NCBI GenBank assembly: GCA_947169115.1
Contig: CAMVOK010000008.1
Location: forward strand, 55,851-119,850
DNA length: 64,000 bases
Direction: 5' to 3'
From: an uncultured Prevotellaceae bacterium
Lineage (GTDB): Bacteria > Bacteroidota > Bacteroidia > Bacteroidales > Bacteroidaceae
Of the stretch, positions 1-8,542 are shown piece after piece. The translations under genes were made by a program, and so were the position numbers. The notes beneath the pieces are model-generated. The model searched no databases and was not told where the DNA came from. It saw only the letters and a list, made by a program, of their open reading frames with translations. Position 1 is the stretch's first letter. Each line of letters opens with the position of its first letter.

Positions 1-760
1 GCATGGTTGCCATCTTCTCCTCATTCGTTCCACTGAGTTGGATGATGGGTTGCAACTTTTCAATGGCCTCCTCGGGCAGTCCGTTCGCACGCAACTCCGC
101 ATTCACGTTGTCAAGCCCTATTTTGTCCAGTTTGTCGATGGCCACCGTAATGTCCACAATCTTGTCAGCCTGACCGATTATCTCGGCTATGCCAGTAAGT
201 ATCTTACGGTTGTTTATCTTTATGCATACGCGAATACCGAAACGGCGAAATACCTCATCGACAATCTGCATCAACTCCACCTCGTTCAGTAAAGAATCAC
301 TGCCTACGACATCAGCATCACACTGGTAGAACTCGCGGTAACGCCCCTTCTGTGGACGGTCGGCACGCCATACAGGTTGAATCTGGAAACGACGGAATGG
401 CAACGTAAGCTCCTCTCTGTGTTGCACAACGTAACGGGCAAAAGGCACCGTCAGGTCGTAACGCAGTCCTTTCTCACAAATGCATGCTGCCAATTTGGGC
501 GTACCTCCCTCGCACAATGCTGAGGGGTCAATACCACGCAGGAAATCACCAGAGTCGAGAATCTTGAACAGAAGTTTATCGCCCTCCTCTCCATACTTGC
601 CCATCAGCGTCGAAAGATTCTCCATTGCAGGAGTCTCAATCTGCTGAAATCCATATAGTGCATACACACTGCGAATCGTGTCAAAGATATAGTTACGTCG
701 GGCCATCTCTACAGGGCCAAAATCTCGGGTGCCCTTGGGTATGCTGGGTTTCTGTGCCAT
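1..760 (-). CDS. hisS: Histidyl-tRNA synthetase, 5' part (runs off the left edge)
   Basis: Reading leftwards from the ATG at 758-760 gives about 253 residues that begin [16 protein letters not shown], the usual start of bacterial HisRS. Class II motif 2 follows, with [16 protein letters not shown] and [15 protein letters not shown]. The enzyme charges tRNA-His with histidine in the cytoplasm. The frame has no stop up to base 1, so the C-terminal anticodon-binding part lies outside the window. The gene is divergent from the SbcC-like gene; a TATCTTTG -7 box on the minus strand (800-807) lies about 40 bp upstream of the start. The family call is secure; only completeness is unknown. Confidence 0.95.
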   Translation of the reverse strand, partial: MAQKPSIPKGTRDFGPVEMARRNYIFDTIRSVYALYGFQQIETPAMENLSTLMGKYGEEGDKLLFKILDSGDFLRGIDPSALCEGGTPKLAACICEKGLRYDLTVPFARYVVQHREELTLPFRRFQIQPVWRADRPQKGRYREFYQCDADVVGSDSLLNEVELMQIVDEVFRRFGIRVCIKINNRKILTGIAEIIGQADKIVDITVAIDKLDKIGLDNVNAELRANGLPEEAIEKLQPIIQLSGTNEEKMATM

Positions 761-799
761 CTTTCAGTTAGGATTTATACATTATTATAATAGCAGACG

Positions 800-830
800 C
801 AAAGATACAAATAAGTGGGCAATTGCCAAA
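800..830 (-). promoter_or_regulatory. Probable hisS promoter
   Basis: On the minus strand TATCTTTG (800-807) matches the Bacteroidetes -7 box TAnnTTTG. A TTTG at 827-830 sits 19 bp further upstream as a -33 element. The start codon follows about 40 bp downstream. Confidence 0.6.
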
Positions 831-892
831 ATTCCCATAAGGGAAAAGACGCGAAGAGAGACACACATGAAAAAAATATTACAATTATTGTC

Positions 893-921
893 TTGTTTTA
901 GACAAATTTTACTTATCTTTG
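893..921 (+). promoter_or_regulatory. Probable promoter of the SbcC-like operon
   Basis: A TATCTTTG -7 box lies at 914-921 with a TTG -33 element at about 893-895. It is back to back with the hisS promoter. The leader to the ATG at 1000 is about 70 nt. Confidence 0.55.
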
Positions 922-999
922 ACCTCACGGCAAAGACTATAAAGTAAGATTTGCCACAATAACGCATACTACAACATTAAAGACAGAAGAAAAGTAAAC

Positions 1000-3594
1000 A
1001 TGCCATTCAACAATAAGTCGCAACTACTGACACCACAACAACTGGAACGTACACAAAGCGCACTACGTCTTTGTGAGACAAAAATGCGTGACTTGGAATC
1101 ATCGCTGCAGCGCATACGTTCGCAACAGCAATGGCTACGTCGTTGGCAAGAGAAAAGCCACGAACTATCGGAACATCAGAACCGGCTCTACCAGACGAAC
1201 AAGCGACTGGCCACCATAGCCAACGACGAAAAAGACTTGCTGCGTTTCGAGACCTTCGAAACCGTACAGGGACTCTTCCAGCGCATGACACTGTTGGAGA
1301 AACTGTCGAGGGAGAACAAAATGGCACAGAGCATCGTGGCAAGAGAGTTGGAGGAGAAACAGCGACTGGCCGACGAGCAACAGAAACGCATGGCCCAACT
1401 CGCCGATGACTATCAGGAGAACGACAAACAGATGTCCATCGTGCGTGACCAACTCGAAGAGGCCAACCGCATTCTAGGAGCCCGTAGCATTCTGGATTTA
1501 AACGAACGCTCAACGGCACAGTTGTTCGAGTCGGTAAGACAACAGAAGAATCAACTTGTACAGGAGACCAAAGAGTTGGAAACCCAAATACGTGAATTAC
1601 AGGACAACATTTCACGTCTCAACATAGAGCGCCAGTCATTAGAGCCCCACCAACACCTGATGATACACGGGGAAATGGCAATCATCCTGTTGGAAAGGCT
1701 ACAAGAACTAAAAACAGAAACTGCCGAGCATAAAACCAATCAAGACGAAACCATACGCAAGCAACAAGAAGCAAATGACATGCTGAGTAGGGTTTTCTCG
1801 GAATACCAAAGTGTGGAGTCGGACATTAAAACCCTGAATGCAGAACTACAACTCCATCGCCAACAGAACCTCGGACGTACCAGTTACTCTCTTCAGGAAA
1901 GAGCCATGCAACTGAAAAGCCGTCGGCAGATGCTCATCAGCGCACAATCCCTGTGGAACCGCATTCAGGCAGGCTACCTGCTCATTGAAGAAAAAACACA
2001 GCGGATAAATAACCTGCGACTGAACATCGAAAACCTAAAACGCGATATCGACAACCTGGAAAACAAAGTCATCCCCAAGCGACAACTCTGTCACGACAAG
2101 GAGTACACGCTGACGCTTTCGAAAAGCCAAAATGTCATACAATTGCGAGGCGACCTAAAGGAGGGGGTTAGCTGTACCGTTTGTGGTGCCACACATCACC
2201 CCTACCACAGCGACACCATGCTTGAACAAAGCAAACTCATCAGCGACCTTCGCATTGATTTTGAGATATTGCGTTCTGAACTAAACTCACAGGAAAAACA
2301 ACTCAAGGAGCTGCAACTGCAATACGTCGCCGAACAGGCACACCGAGACGTCGAAGAGGAAGAACTTTCGAGATTGCGCCAACGACAAATCGCAGACGTA
2401 AAGGAATGGGGAGTATTCAGTTCCCTGGACCGTACCTTTGCCGAATGTTCGTCGAGCACAAACATGGAGGCACGCACAACCATGCTCCGGCAACTGATAG
2501 AAAACACGTCTTACGATGCCGACGACGCACAAAAAGAACTTGACGAATACAATTTCCATCAAACACGTATCAACGAGATTACCGAAGAACTCACCCGTAA
2601 GGAACTACGGAAGAACGACCTTGCCCTGCGTCTCAACGAAGTTAACACAGGATGCCAAGTACTTGCCCAACAATTAGAACGCGTACGCGACACAAAAGCA
2701 AAAGTCGGAGAACAATATACTGCTCTTTATGAGAAATTAAACACTATCATCACACTAAACGACTGGTATAACGACTGGCAAAGGAATCACGAGGGACTAC
2801 GCTTACGCATCGAAAAGATGATGGAACGTTGGGTTACCCTAAACAACGACATCCAACAACTAGGACGGCAGCATGAGATAGCTCAAACCGCCCTTGAAGA
2901 GAAAAAGCGCTTCTGTGCTTACCTTGATGCTCTCAACCTACAAATCCGCGAAGACGACGAGAAAAGAAAAACCATACGTAAGGACGGGGACAAAACATAC
3001 GAGAACCTGTTGGGTAAGGAGGATGTACAACAATACTTCAACATCCACTATCAACATCTTCTACAAACCAAACAGGCTTATTCGGAACAGCAAAGCGAAA
3101 CCAACAAAACTCAGATTCGACTGGCCGAATTACAAGGACGAAAGGAGGAACTGACCCAACTGGGCAACAAAACCGCCACGGACGCCGTGGCCGAACGCTC
3201 TCAACTCGATATCTGGATGCGCCAGTTCAATGCCACTCACCCACCAGTGCAGTATTCCGAATTAGAACGGGCCTTTGCCACCGACCGCGACTGGAATGCA
3301 TTGCGCGAAAGCGTACGAAGTGTACGTATCGAAAACATGCTCGAACAAACACGCGTTGACAGTTTACGCAGTGCCATCGTTGCCCTACAGGCCGAAGGCA
3401 TGAGTCCAGCCAATGCCGACAGCGACAACGCTATGGAGTCACTTGTGGCTCAGGAAAAACAACTGGAAAAACAACGGCAAGACATGCTCATGCAATGGGC
3501 TGAATACCGACTAGCCCTGAAGGAACACGAAGAAAATAAGGAACGGCTCAGAGCCGAAGAGGAAGAACTATACGCCCAAACCAACAATCCTTAA
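1000..3594 (+). CDS. Headless SbcC/Rad50-like coiled-coil protein with zinc hook
   Basis: The 864-residue protein is almost entirely coiled coil, rich in Gln, Glu, Arg and Leu, with no signal peptide. At residues 392-395 there is a Cys-x-x-Cys in the context LKEGVSCTVCGATHHP. This matches the zinc-hook apex of SbcC/Rad50 (usually CPxCGxxxHP), with about 390 residues of coil before it and 470 after. The Walker A, signature and Walker B motifs of an SMC-type ATPase head are absent at both ends. SbcC is normally about 1000 residues or more with a head at each end, so this is an isolated hook and coil. It is the first gene of an operon; the next gene starts 3 bp after its stop. The role is unknown; dimerisation by shared zinc coordination is the obvious inference. 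A structural protein with a convergent CxxC is possible, but the surrounding Gly and His-Pro match argues for homology. Confidence 0.7.
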   Translation: MPFNNKSQLLTPQQLERTQSALRLCETKMRDLESSLQRIRSQQQWLRRWQEKSHELSEHQNRLYQTNKRLATIANDEKDLLRFETFETVQGLFQRMTLLEKLSRENKMAQSIVARELEEKQRLADEQQKRMAQLADDYQENDKQMSIVRDQLEEANRILGARSILDLNERSTAQLFESVRQQKNQLVQETKELETQIRELQDNISRLNIERQSLEPHQHLMIHGEMAIILLERLQELKTETAEHKTNQDETIRKQQEANDMLSRVFSEYQSVESDIKTLNAELQLHRQQNLGRTSYSLQERAMQLKSRRQMLISAQSLWNRIQAGYLLIEEKTQRINNLRLNIENLKRDIDNLENKVIPKRQLCHDKEYTLTLSKSQNVIQLRGDLKEGVSCTVCGATHHPYHSDTMLEQSKLISDLRIDFEILRSELNSQEKQLKELQLQYVAEQAHRDVEEEELSRLRQRQIADVKEWGVFSSLDRTFAECSSSTNMEARTTMLRQLIENTSYDADDAQKELDEYNFHQTRINEITEELTRKELRKNDLALRLNEVNTGCQVLAQQLERVRDTKAKVGEQYTALYEKLNTIITLNDWYNDWQRNHEGLRLRIEKMMERWVTLNNDIQQLGRQHEIAQTALEEKKRFCAYLDALNLQIREDDEKRKTIRKDGDKTYENLLGKEDVQQYFNIHYQHLLQTKQAYSEQQSETNKTQIRLAELQGRKEELTQLGNKTATDAVAERSQLDIWMRQFNATHPPVQYSELERAFATDRDWNALRESVRSVRIENMLEQTRVDSLRSAIVALQAEGMSPANADSDNAMESLVAQEKQLEKQRQDMLMQWAEYRLALKEHEENKERLRAEEEELYAQTNNP

Positions 3595-3597
3595 ATC

Positions 3598-4035
3598 ATG
3601 CCTAAGTACAACATCACCGAAAAGAAAGAGAAGGATGCTACCTACAGAATGTTGCTCCGTCCCGAACTGATTGACGACCTCTACGAAAAGATTCTGCACA
3701 AATTCGTTGTAGAGAAGAAGTACCGCGACCCCAGTTATTCGGCTCGCCAACTGGCCACCGACCTGGAGACAAACACACGCTACATCAGTGCGGTCATCAA
3801 CCTGCGCTTCCAGCAAAACTACTCCACCCTGGTCAACGAATACCGCATTCGGGAAGCCTTGTACATGCTCATCGACCATCGCTATCAGGACAAGACCGTA
3901 GAGGAAATTGCCAACGAAGTAGGCTTCGCCAACCGCCAATCGTTTTATGCCGCCTTCTATCGCATAAAAGGCATCACCCCCAAGGAATACCGTAAACAAC
4001 AATTAGAAAAAAGCAAAAAGCCGAAAACCCTATAG
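3598..4035 (+). CDS. Small AraC-type helix-turn-helix protein
   Basis: The 145-residue protein has an AraC-family DNA-binding domain filling its second half. A first HTH is visible around YSARQLATDLETNTRYISAV and a second around TVEEIANEVGFANRQSFYAA, closing with the typical F-x-R-x-x-G-x-x-P-x-x-Y. There is no ligand-binding or receiver domain; only about 45 N-terminal residues precede the HTH. It starts 3 bp after the zinc-hook gene and 41 bp before the peptidase gene, so it is cotranscribed with both. Its targets are not visible. The family call is firm; whether it regulates this operon is inference. Confidence 0.85.
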   Translation: MPKYNITEKKEKDATYRMLLRPELIDDLYEKILHKFVVEKKYRDPSYSARQLATDLETNTRYISAVINLRFQQNYSTLVNEYRIREALYMLIDHRYQDKTVEEIANEVGFANRQSFYAAFYRIKGITPKEYRKQQLEKSKKPKTL

Positions 4036-4076
4036 GAACTATAGACTACTATAGAGACTATAAAAACCTGCCAAAC

Positions 4077-6122
4077 ATGCCTCCACAAATTCGTTTCGCT
4101 GACATACAACTTTTGCGCTACGAGGTGCCTGGTTTCGATACACTCAGTCTCCGACAAAAGAAGCTTGTCTATTACCTGAGCGAGGCCGCCCTTTCGGGGC
4201 GCGACATACTATGGGATCAGAACTGTCGCTTCAACCTACCCATCCGACGGATGCTCGAAACCGTCTATAATGCCATAGCATCGCAGGAAACAGCCTCATC
4301 CGACGAGTCCGAAAACTCTGAAGTATCGGCCTTTCTTACCTACATGCGTCAAGTGTGGTTTGCCAATGGCATCCACCATCATTATTCGATGGATAAGTTC
4401 CAACCAGCTTTCAGCGAGACCTTCCTTCGTAAGCAACTGACGGCCATCGGCTATCCCATCGATGAAGGACTCCTTCGGGCCATCTTCGATCCTACGTTCT
4501 TGCCCAAACGTGTAAACCAGGCCGACGGGGCTGACTTGCTCCTGACTTCGGCCATGAACTACTATGCCCCCGGTATCACCCAACAGGAGGCAGAACAATT
4601 CTATACTGAAATGAAGGCTAACTTCTTGCACAATAATCGTAGCCTCCATGAGCCTTCCGATTACTCACCCTCTCAACCTCTTCCCCCCTGCCCCCCTTCC
4701 TTTGGTCTCAACAGCCGTCTCGAACGCGATGCCAACGGCAAACTATGTGAACGAACATGGAAGAGCGAAGGTATGTATGGTACTGCTATCGACCGCATCA
4801 TTTACTGGCTCGAAAAAGCCGCCACCGTGGCCGAAAGCGAACAGCAACGTTCTGTGATAGCGAAATTAGTCGCGTTCTACCGCACTGGCGACCTCCACAC
4901 CTTCGACCTCTACACCATTCTTTGGGTGCAGGACATCCTGGGCGACATCGACTTCACAAATGGCTTCACGGAGGTCTATGGCGACCCTATAGGTCTAAAA
5001 GCCTCGTGGGAAGGCTACGTCAACATCCGCGATGTGCAGGCTACCGAACGTACACGTCGTCTCAGCGAGAATGCCCAGTGGTTCGAGGATAATAGTCCCG
5101 TTGACCCACGCTTCAAGAAACGGGAGTGTCGTGGCATATCGGCTCGTGTCGTCAACGTGGCCACGCTCGGCGGCGACCTCTATCCCGCCTCAGCCATCGG
5201 CATCAACCTGCCCAACAGCGACTACGTGCGCCAGCACTATGGTAGCAAGAGCGTCACCCTTGGTAACCTTACCGCCGCATACGCTCAGGCCGCACGTGGC
5301 AACGGCTTCTATGAAGAGTTTGTCCACCCCGATGAACTTTCCATTATCAATTCTCCTTTATCTCTTAGATTAGACGACCTCCACACCGACCTCCACGAAT
5401 GTCTCGGTCATGGCAGCGGCCAGCTGCTCCCTGGTGTAGATCCCGACAGCCTTGGTTCCTATGGTAGCACTATAGAGGAAGCCCGTGCCGACCTTTTTGC
5501 ACTCTACTACATAGCCGATACTAAGATGGTGGAACTCGTCCTTGTCCCCGACGAAGAAGCCTACCGAAGCCAGTATTACACCTACATGATGAACGGTCTC
5601 ATGACCCAGCTCGTACGCATCCAACCCGGACAGCAGATAGAGGAAGCCCACATGCGCAATCGTGCCCTCATAGCCCGTTGGCTACTGGAAAACAGCGGAG
5701 CAATGGAACTCATAAAGTTATCTCACCCTCTCACCCCCTCACCCTCCAACACGGCAAGCGGAGCCCCTACGGAGTGTCCGATTGCTCACTATCTCCACAT
5801 CAGTTCCTACCCTGCCCTACGTCAGGCCATAGGCAAATTGCTGGCCGAGGTGCAGCGCATAAAAAGCGAAGGTGACCGCGAAGCTGCACGTCAACTGGTG
5901 GAGACCTATGGCATACAGGTTGACCCCGCCCTCCATGCCGAAGTTCTGGAGCGATACCGCCGTCTCAACATCGCCCCCTACAAAGGTTTTATCAACCCAC
6001 GTCTCACCCCCATCTACAATACCGAGGGAGAGATTACCGATGTCACCATCTCCTACGACGAGACTTATGACCAACAAATGCTACGCTATGGAAGAGATTA
6101 CAGCACTCTTGCAACAGATTAA
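4077..6122 (+). CDS. Dipeptidyl peptidase III (family M49 zinc metallopeptidase)
   Basis: The 681-residue protein has the M49 zinc motif HECLGH at residues 440-445 and the second zinc-ligand motif EEARAD at about 467-472. Family members remove dipeptides from the N-terminus of short peptides. No signal peptide is evident at the start MPPQIRFADIQ, so it may be cytoplasmic. Three low-complexity stretches look like repeat insertions read in frame: Pro-rich at 4661-4700, a stretch at about 5340-5370 just before the active site, and Ser/Pro/Thr-rich at about 5713-5757. The last 35 bp overlap the next gene, a sign of translational coupling. Confidence 0.9.
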   Translation: MPPQIRFADIQLLRYEVPGFDTLSLRQKKLVYYLSEAALSGRDILWDQNCRFNLPIRRMLETVYNAIASQETASSDESENSEVSAFLTYMRQVWFANGIHHHYSMDKFQPAFSETFLRKQLTAIGYPIDEGLLRAIFDPTFLPKRVNQADGADLLLTSAMNYYAPGITQQEAEQFYTEMKANFLHNNRSLHEPSDYSPSQPLPPCPPSFGLNSRLERDANGKLCERTWKSEGMYGTAIDRIIYWLEKAATVAESEQQRSVIAKLVAFYRTGDLHTFDLYTILWVQDILGDIDFTNGFTEVYGDPIGLKASWEGYVNIRDVQATERTRRLSENAQWFEDNSPVDPRFKKRECRGISARVVNVATLGGDLYPASAIGINLPNSDYVRQHYGSKSVTLGNLTAAYAQAARGNGFYEEFVHPDELSIINSPLSLRLDDLHTDLHECLGHGSGQLLPGVDPDSLGSYGSTIEEARADLFALYYIADTKMVELVLVPDEEAYRSQYYTYMMNGLMTQLVRIQPGQQIEEAHMRNRALIARWLLENSGAMELIKLSHPLTPSPSNTASGAPTECPIAHYLHISSYPALRQAIGKLLAEVQRIKSEGDREAARQLVETYGIQVDPALHAEVLERYRRLNIAPYKGFINPRLTPIYNTEGEITDVTISYDETYDQQMLRYGRDYSTLATD

Positions 6123-6651
6123 ACAGGAATTTCGCTCCAACATGAATGGCGTGGCTTCCGCCCGTATGCGTGAAGCTGGCCTTGGATATCATGTCAACTT
6201 CGGCATTGAGTTGCCACGTCTGCAACAAATCGCCCGTGAATTCTCCCCCAACCACCAACTGGCCCAACAACTCTGGCACGAAAACGTACGCGAAAGCAAA
6301 ATCATGGCTGCTTTACTCATGCCAACCGACAACTTCACTCCCGAGCTTGCCGAACTATGGGCCGAGCAGATACCCAATGCCGAAATAGCCCAAACCACAG
6401 CGCTTTTTCTCTATTCTCGTCTGCCCTATGCGACCTCGCTGGTATTCCCATGGCTGGCCTCTCTCCAGCCCATGATGCAACTTTGCGGCCTACTGCTTGC
6501 CACTCGCCTGATTATCCAGGGCTCTCAGTTTAGCGAGCGAAGCCTGGAGGAACTCACCGACCAAGCCCAGTCCCTTGCCGACAGTTCCAACCTCCATATC
6601 CGTCGTGCAGCCAACAACCTCCATCTTCGGCTTGAGAACGATATTCATTAA
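6088..6651 (+). CDS. DNA alkylation repair (AlkD-like HEAT-repeat) protein
   Basis: The 187-residue protein starts at the ATG at 6088, inside the end of the peptidase gene, rather than at upstream starts in the same frame. It begins MEEITALLQQIKQEFR. The all-helical sequence with GIELPRLQQIAREF and LWHENVRESKIMAALLM resembles AlkD-type DNA glycosylase HEAT-repeat proteins, which release alkylated bases. AlkD itself is longer, about 230 residues, so this is a short member or a relative with another function. It is the last gene of the operon and is followed by a terminator-like hairpin. Confidence 0.65.
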   Translation: MEEITALLQQIKQEFRSNMNGVASARMREAGLGYHVNFGIELPRLQQIAREFSPNHQLAQQLWHENVRESKIMAALLMPTDNFTPELAELWAEQIPNAEIAQTTALFLYSRLPYATSLVFPWLASLQPMMQLCGLLLATRLIIQGSQFSERSLEELTDQAQSLADSSNLHIRRAANNLHLRLENDIH

Positions 6652-6704
6652 GGTACCATCTATAAAAGCGGAAATACTCTCATAGCATAGTATTTACATA
6701 AATC

Positions 6705-6739
6705 GCCCTCCTTTCTCGCGATTGGAGGGCAATTATTTT
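6705..6739 (+). terminator. Rho-independent terminator-like hairpin
   Basis: GCCCTCC (6705-6711) and GGAGGGC (6724-6730) form a 7-bp stem with a 12-nt loop, followed by the A/T-rich run aattatttt. It closes the operon that starts at 1000. Confidence 0.55.
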
Positions 6740-6767
6740 GTCATGTCGGGAATTATTGTTATTTTTG
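6737..6767 (+). promoter_or_regulatory. Probable gcv operon promoter
   Basis: TTTG (6737-6740) and TATTTTTG (6760-6767) are separated by 19 bp, the spacing expected for Bacteroidetes -33/-7 elements. The leader to the gcvT ATG at 6798 is only about 25 nt, too short for a glycine riboswitch. Confidence 0.6.
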
Positions 6768-6797
6768 GGACGTGAATTAACCATAACGCATAATATC

Positions 6798-7889
6798 ATG
6801 AGCGACAAAAGAACATGCCTCTACGAGAGGCACATCAAGCTGGGCGCCAAGATGGTGAGCTTCGGCGGATTTGAAATGCCCATCCAGTACACCGACATTA
6901 CAGACGAGCACGTAGCTGTCAGAACCGCCTGCGGTGTATTCGACGTGAGCCACATGGGCGAAGTGCTGGTAACAGGCCGCGAGTCTGAACGTTTCGTGCA
7001 ACACATCTTCACGAATGACGTAGCAGGAGCTCCCGTGGGAAAAATCTTCTACGGTATGATGTTACACCCCAACGGTGGCACCATCGATGACCTGCTGGTA
7101 TATAAGGAAGGCAACGAACGGTTCTTTCTCGTCATCAATGCCGCCAACATTGACAAGGATTACGCTTGGATCTCAGAGCAGGCAAAAGCCTTTGACTGTG
7201 TGACCGAAAACCAGAGCGAATATTACGGTCAGTTGGCCGTACAGGGTCCGAAGGCCGAGACCGTAGTAGAGAAAGTGCTGGGCTTGCCCTGTGCTGAACT
7301 TGTATTCTATACATTCAAGAAGATGATGGTGGGTGACGAGACTATCATCATTAGCCGCACAGGCTACACGGGTGAGGATGGCTTTGAAATCTATGCCAGC
7401 CATGCCCTCATCCAGCAGATGTGGGACAAACTCATTGAGAGTGGCGAGGCTAAGCCCTGCGGACTCGGCTGTCGCGACACGCTACGCTTCGAGGTGGGTC
7501 TGCCACTGTACGGCGATGAACTGACCGATGAGTTGTCGCCTCTGGAAGCAGGTCTGGGCATGTTTGTGAAGATGGACAAGGAGGAATTTGTGGGTAAGGA
7601 TGCCCTGACTCAGCTGAAAGCCGAGGGGCTGACCCGCAAGATTGTGGGCATAGAACTGGAAGGTCGTGCTATTCCTCGCCACGGCTACGAGGTGGTTGCC
7701 GACGACAAAGTTATCGGCAACGTAACCACGGGCTACAACAGCATTTCCACGGGCAAGAGTGTCTGCATGGCCCTGTTGGACATCAACTACGCCAAACTGG
7801 ACACTCCCGTTCAGGTGCGCATCCACAAAAAGTTGCAACCCGGCAAGGTGATTAAAAAGAGATTCTACGAGAAGAGTTATAAGAAATAA
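6798..7889 (+). CDS. gcvT: Glycine cleavage system T protein (aminomethyltransferase)
   Basis: The 363-residue protein begins MSDKRTCLYERHIKLGAKM, matching the family N-terminus, so the ATG at 6798 is preferred over the upstream in-frame start at 6738. It contains the T-protein stretches GVFDVSHMGE and SRTGYTGEDGFEIY and the C-terminal GNVTTGYNS. It transfers the methylene group from aminomethyl-lipoyl GcvH to tetrahydrofolate and releases ammonia. It is first in the operon gcvT-gcvH-gcvPA-gcvPB. Length is normal, with no sign of damage. Confidence 0.97.
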   Translation: MSDKRTCLYERHIKLGAKMVSFGGFEMPIQYTDITDEHVAVRTACGVFDVSHMGEVLVTGRESERFVQHIFTNDVAGAPVGKIFYGMMLHPNGGTIDDLLVYKEGNERFFLVINAANIDKDYAWISEQAKAFDCVTENQSEYYGQLAVQGPKAETVVEKVLGLPCAELVFYTFKKMMVGDETIIISRTGYTGEDGFEIYASHALIQQMWDKLIESGEAKPCGLGCRDTLRFEVGLPLYGDELTDELSPLEAGLGMFVKMDKEEFVGKDALTQLKAEGLTRKIVGIELEGRAIPRHGYEVVADDKVIGNVTTGYNSISTGKSVCMALLDINYAKLDTPVQVRIHKKLQPGKVIKKRFYEKSYKK

Positions 7890-7891
7890 AA

Positions 7892-8023
7892 GACCCTCTC
7901 CCTAATCCCTCCCCCGTTATGGGGAGGGAGTTGAAGATAGAAATATTTAATAATACTAATAATAAACACCCAAGACCCCAAGAAGTGTTCCTCCCCATTA
8001 TGGGGGAGGTTAGGAGGGGGTCC
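7892..8023. repeat. GC-rich inverted pair between gcvT and gcvH
   Basis: Two arms, at 7892-7930 and 7990-8023, are built from CCCTCCCC and GGGGAGGG blocks and are near reverse complements of each other. Each arm is itself a short palindrome with a CGTTA or ATTA loop. Together they fill the 139-bp gap. The same family recurs at 8408-8542, 10848-10876, 15194-15222 and 29591-29737. Confidence 0.75.
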
Positions 8024-8028
8024 TATTT

Positions 8029-8406
8029 ATGGCAAAAGTAATTGAAGGGCTCTACTATGCAGAGAGCCATGAGTACGTGAGAGTGGAAGGCGAGTATGGC
8101 TACATCGGTATCACCGACTATGCTCAGGACCAGTTGGGCAACGTGGTTTACGTGGACATGCCCGAAGTCGATGACGAAGTAACGGCAGGCGAAGAGTTCG
8201 GTGCCGTGGAGAGCGTGAAGGCTGCCAGCGACCTGTTCAGTCCCGTCAGCGGAACCGTTGTTGAGGTAAATGAGGCTTTAGAAGACGAGCCCGAACTCAT
8301 CAACAAGGATGCCTTCGCCAACTGGATTATCAAGGTTGAGCTGAGCGACAAGAGCGAACTCGACAAACTGATGGATGCAGCTGCCTACGAGGCAATTTGT
8401 AAGTAA
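8029..8406 (+). CDS. gcvH: Glycine cleavage system H protein
   Basis: The 125-residue lipoyl carrier has the conserved ESVKAASD segment; Lys64 is the lipoylation site. It shuttles the aminomethyl group between the P and T proteins and is reoxidised by the L protein (lpdA at 15025). Its length is normal for GcvH. It starts 6 bp after a GC-rich palindromic repeat, so its ribosome entry region lies next to that hairpin. Confidence 0.97.
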   Translation: MAKVIEGLYYAESHEYVRVEGEYGYIGITDYAQDQLGNVVYVDMPEVDDEVTAGEEFGAVESVKAASDLFSPVSGTVVEVNEALEDEPELINKDAFANWIIKVELSDKSELDKLMDAAAYEAICK

Positions 8407-8407
8407 A

Positions 8408-8542
8408 GACCCCTACCCCTCACCCTCCCCGAGGGGAGGGAGTAGTCACTAACCAGACATCTTTAACATTATGATGGAAAAGGATATGCAAACCGCGAAA
8501 CATTCTACCCCCCTCCTTCGGGAGGGGCAAGGGGGTGGGGTC
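8408..8542. repeat. GC-rich inverted pair spanning the gcvH-gcvPA junction
   Basis: The left arm (8408-8445) is intergenic. The right arm (8505-8542) is its near reverse complement and lies inside the gcvPA reading frame, encoding part of the extra N-terminus. The gcvPA start codon (8471) sits in the loop between the arms. Confidence 0.75.

Noticed and set aside
1235..3400. Start of a full-length sbcC with a missed head domain upstream
   Set aside because: The region 760-1000 contains back-to-back promoters and no Walker A-type coding sequence in any frame.
6731..6797. Glycine riboswitch upstream of gcvT
   Set aside because: The predicted leader is about 25 nt, far too short, and no aptamer-like folding sequence is present.
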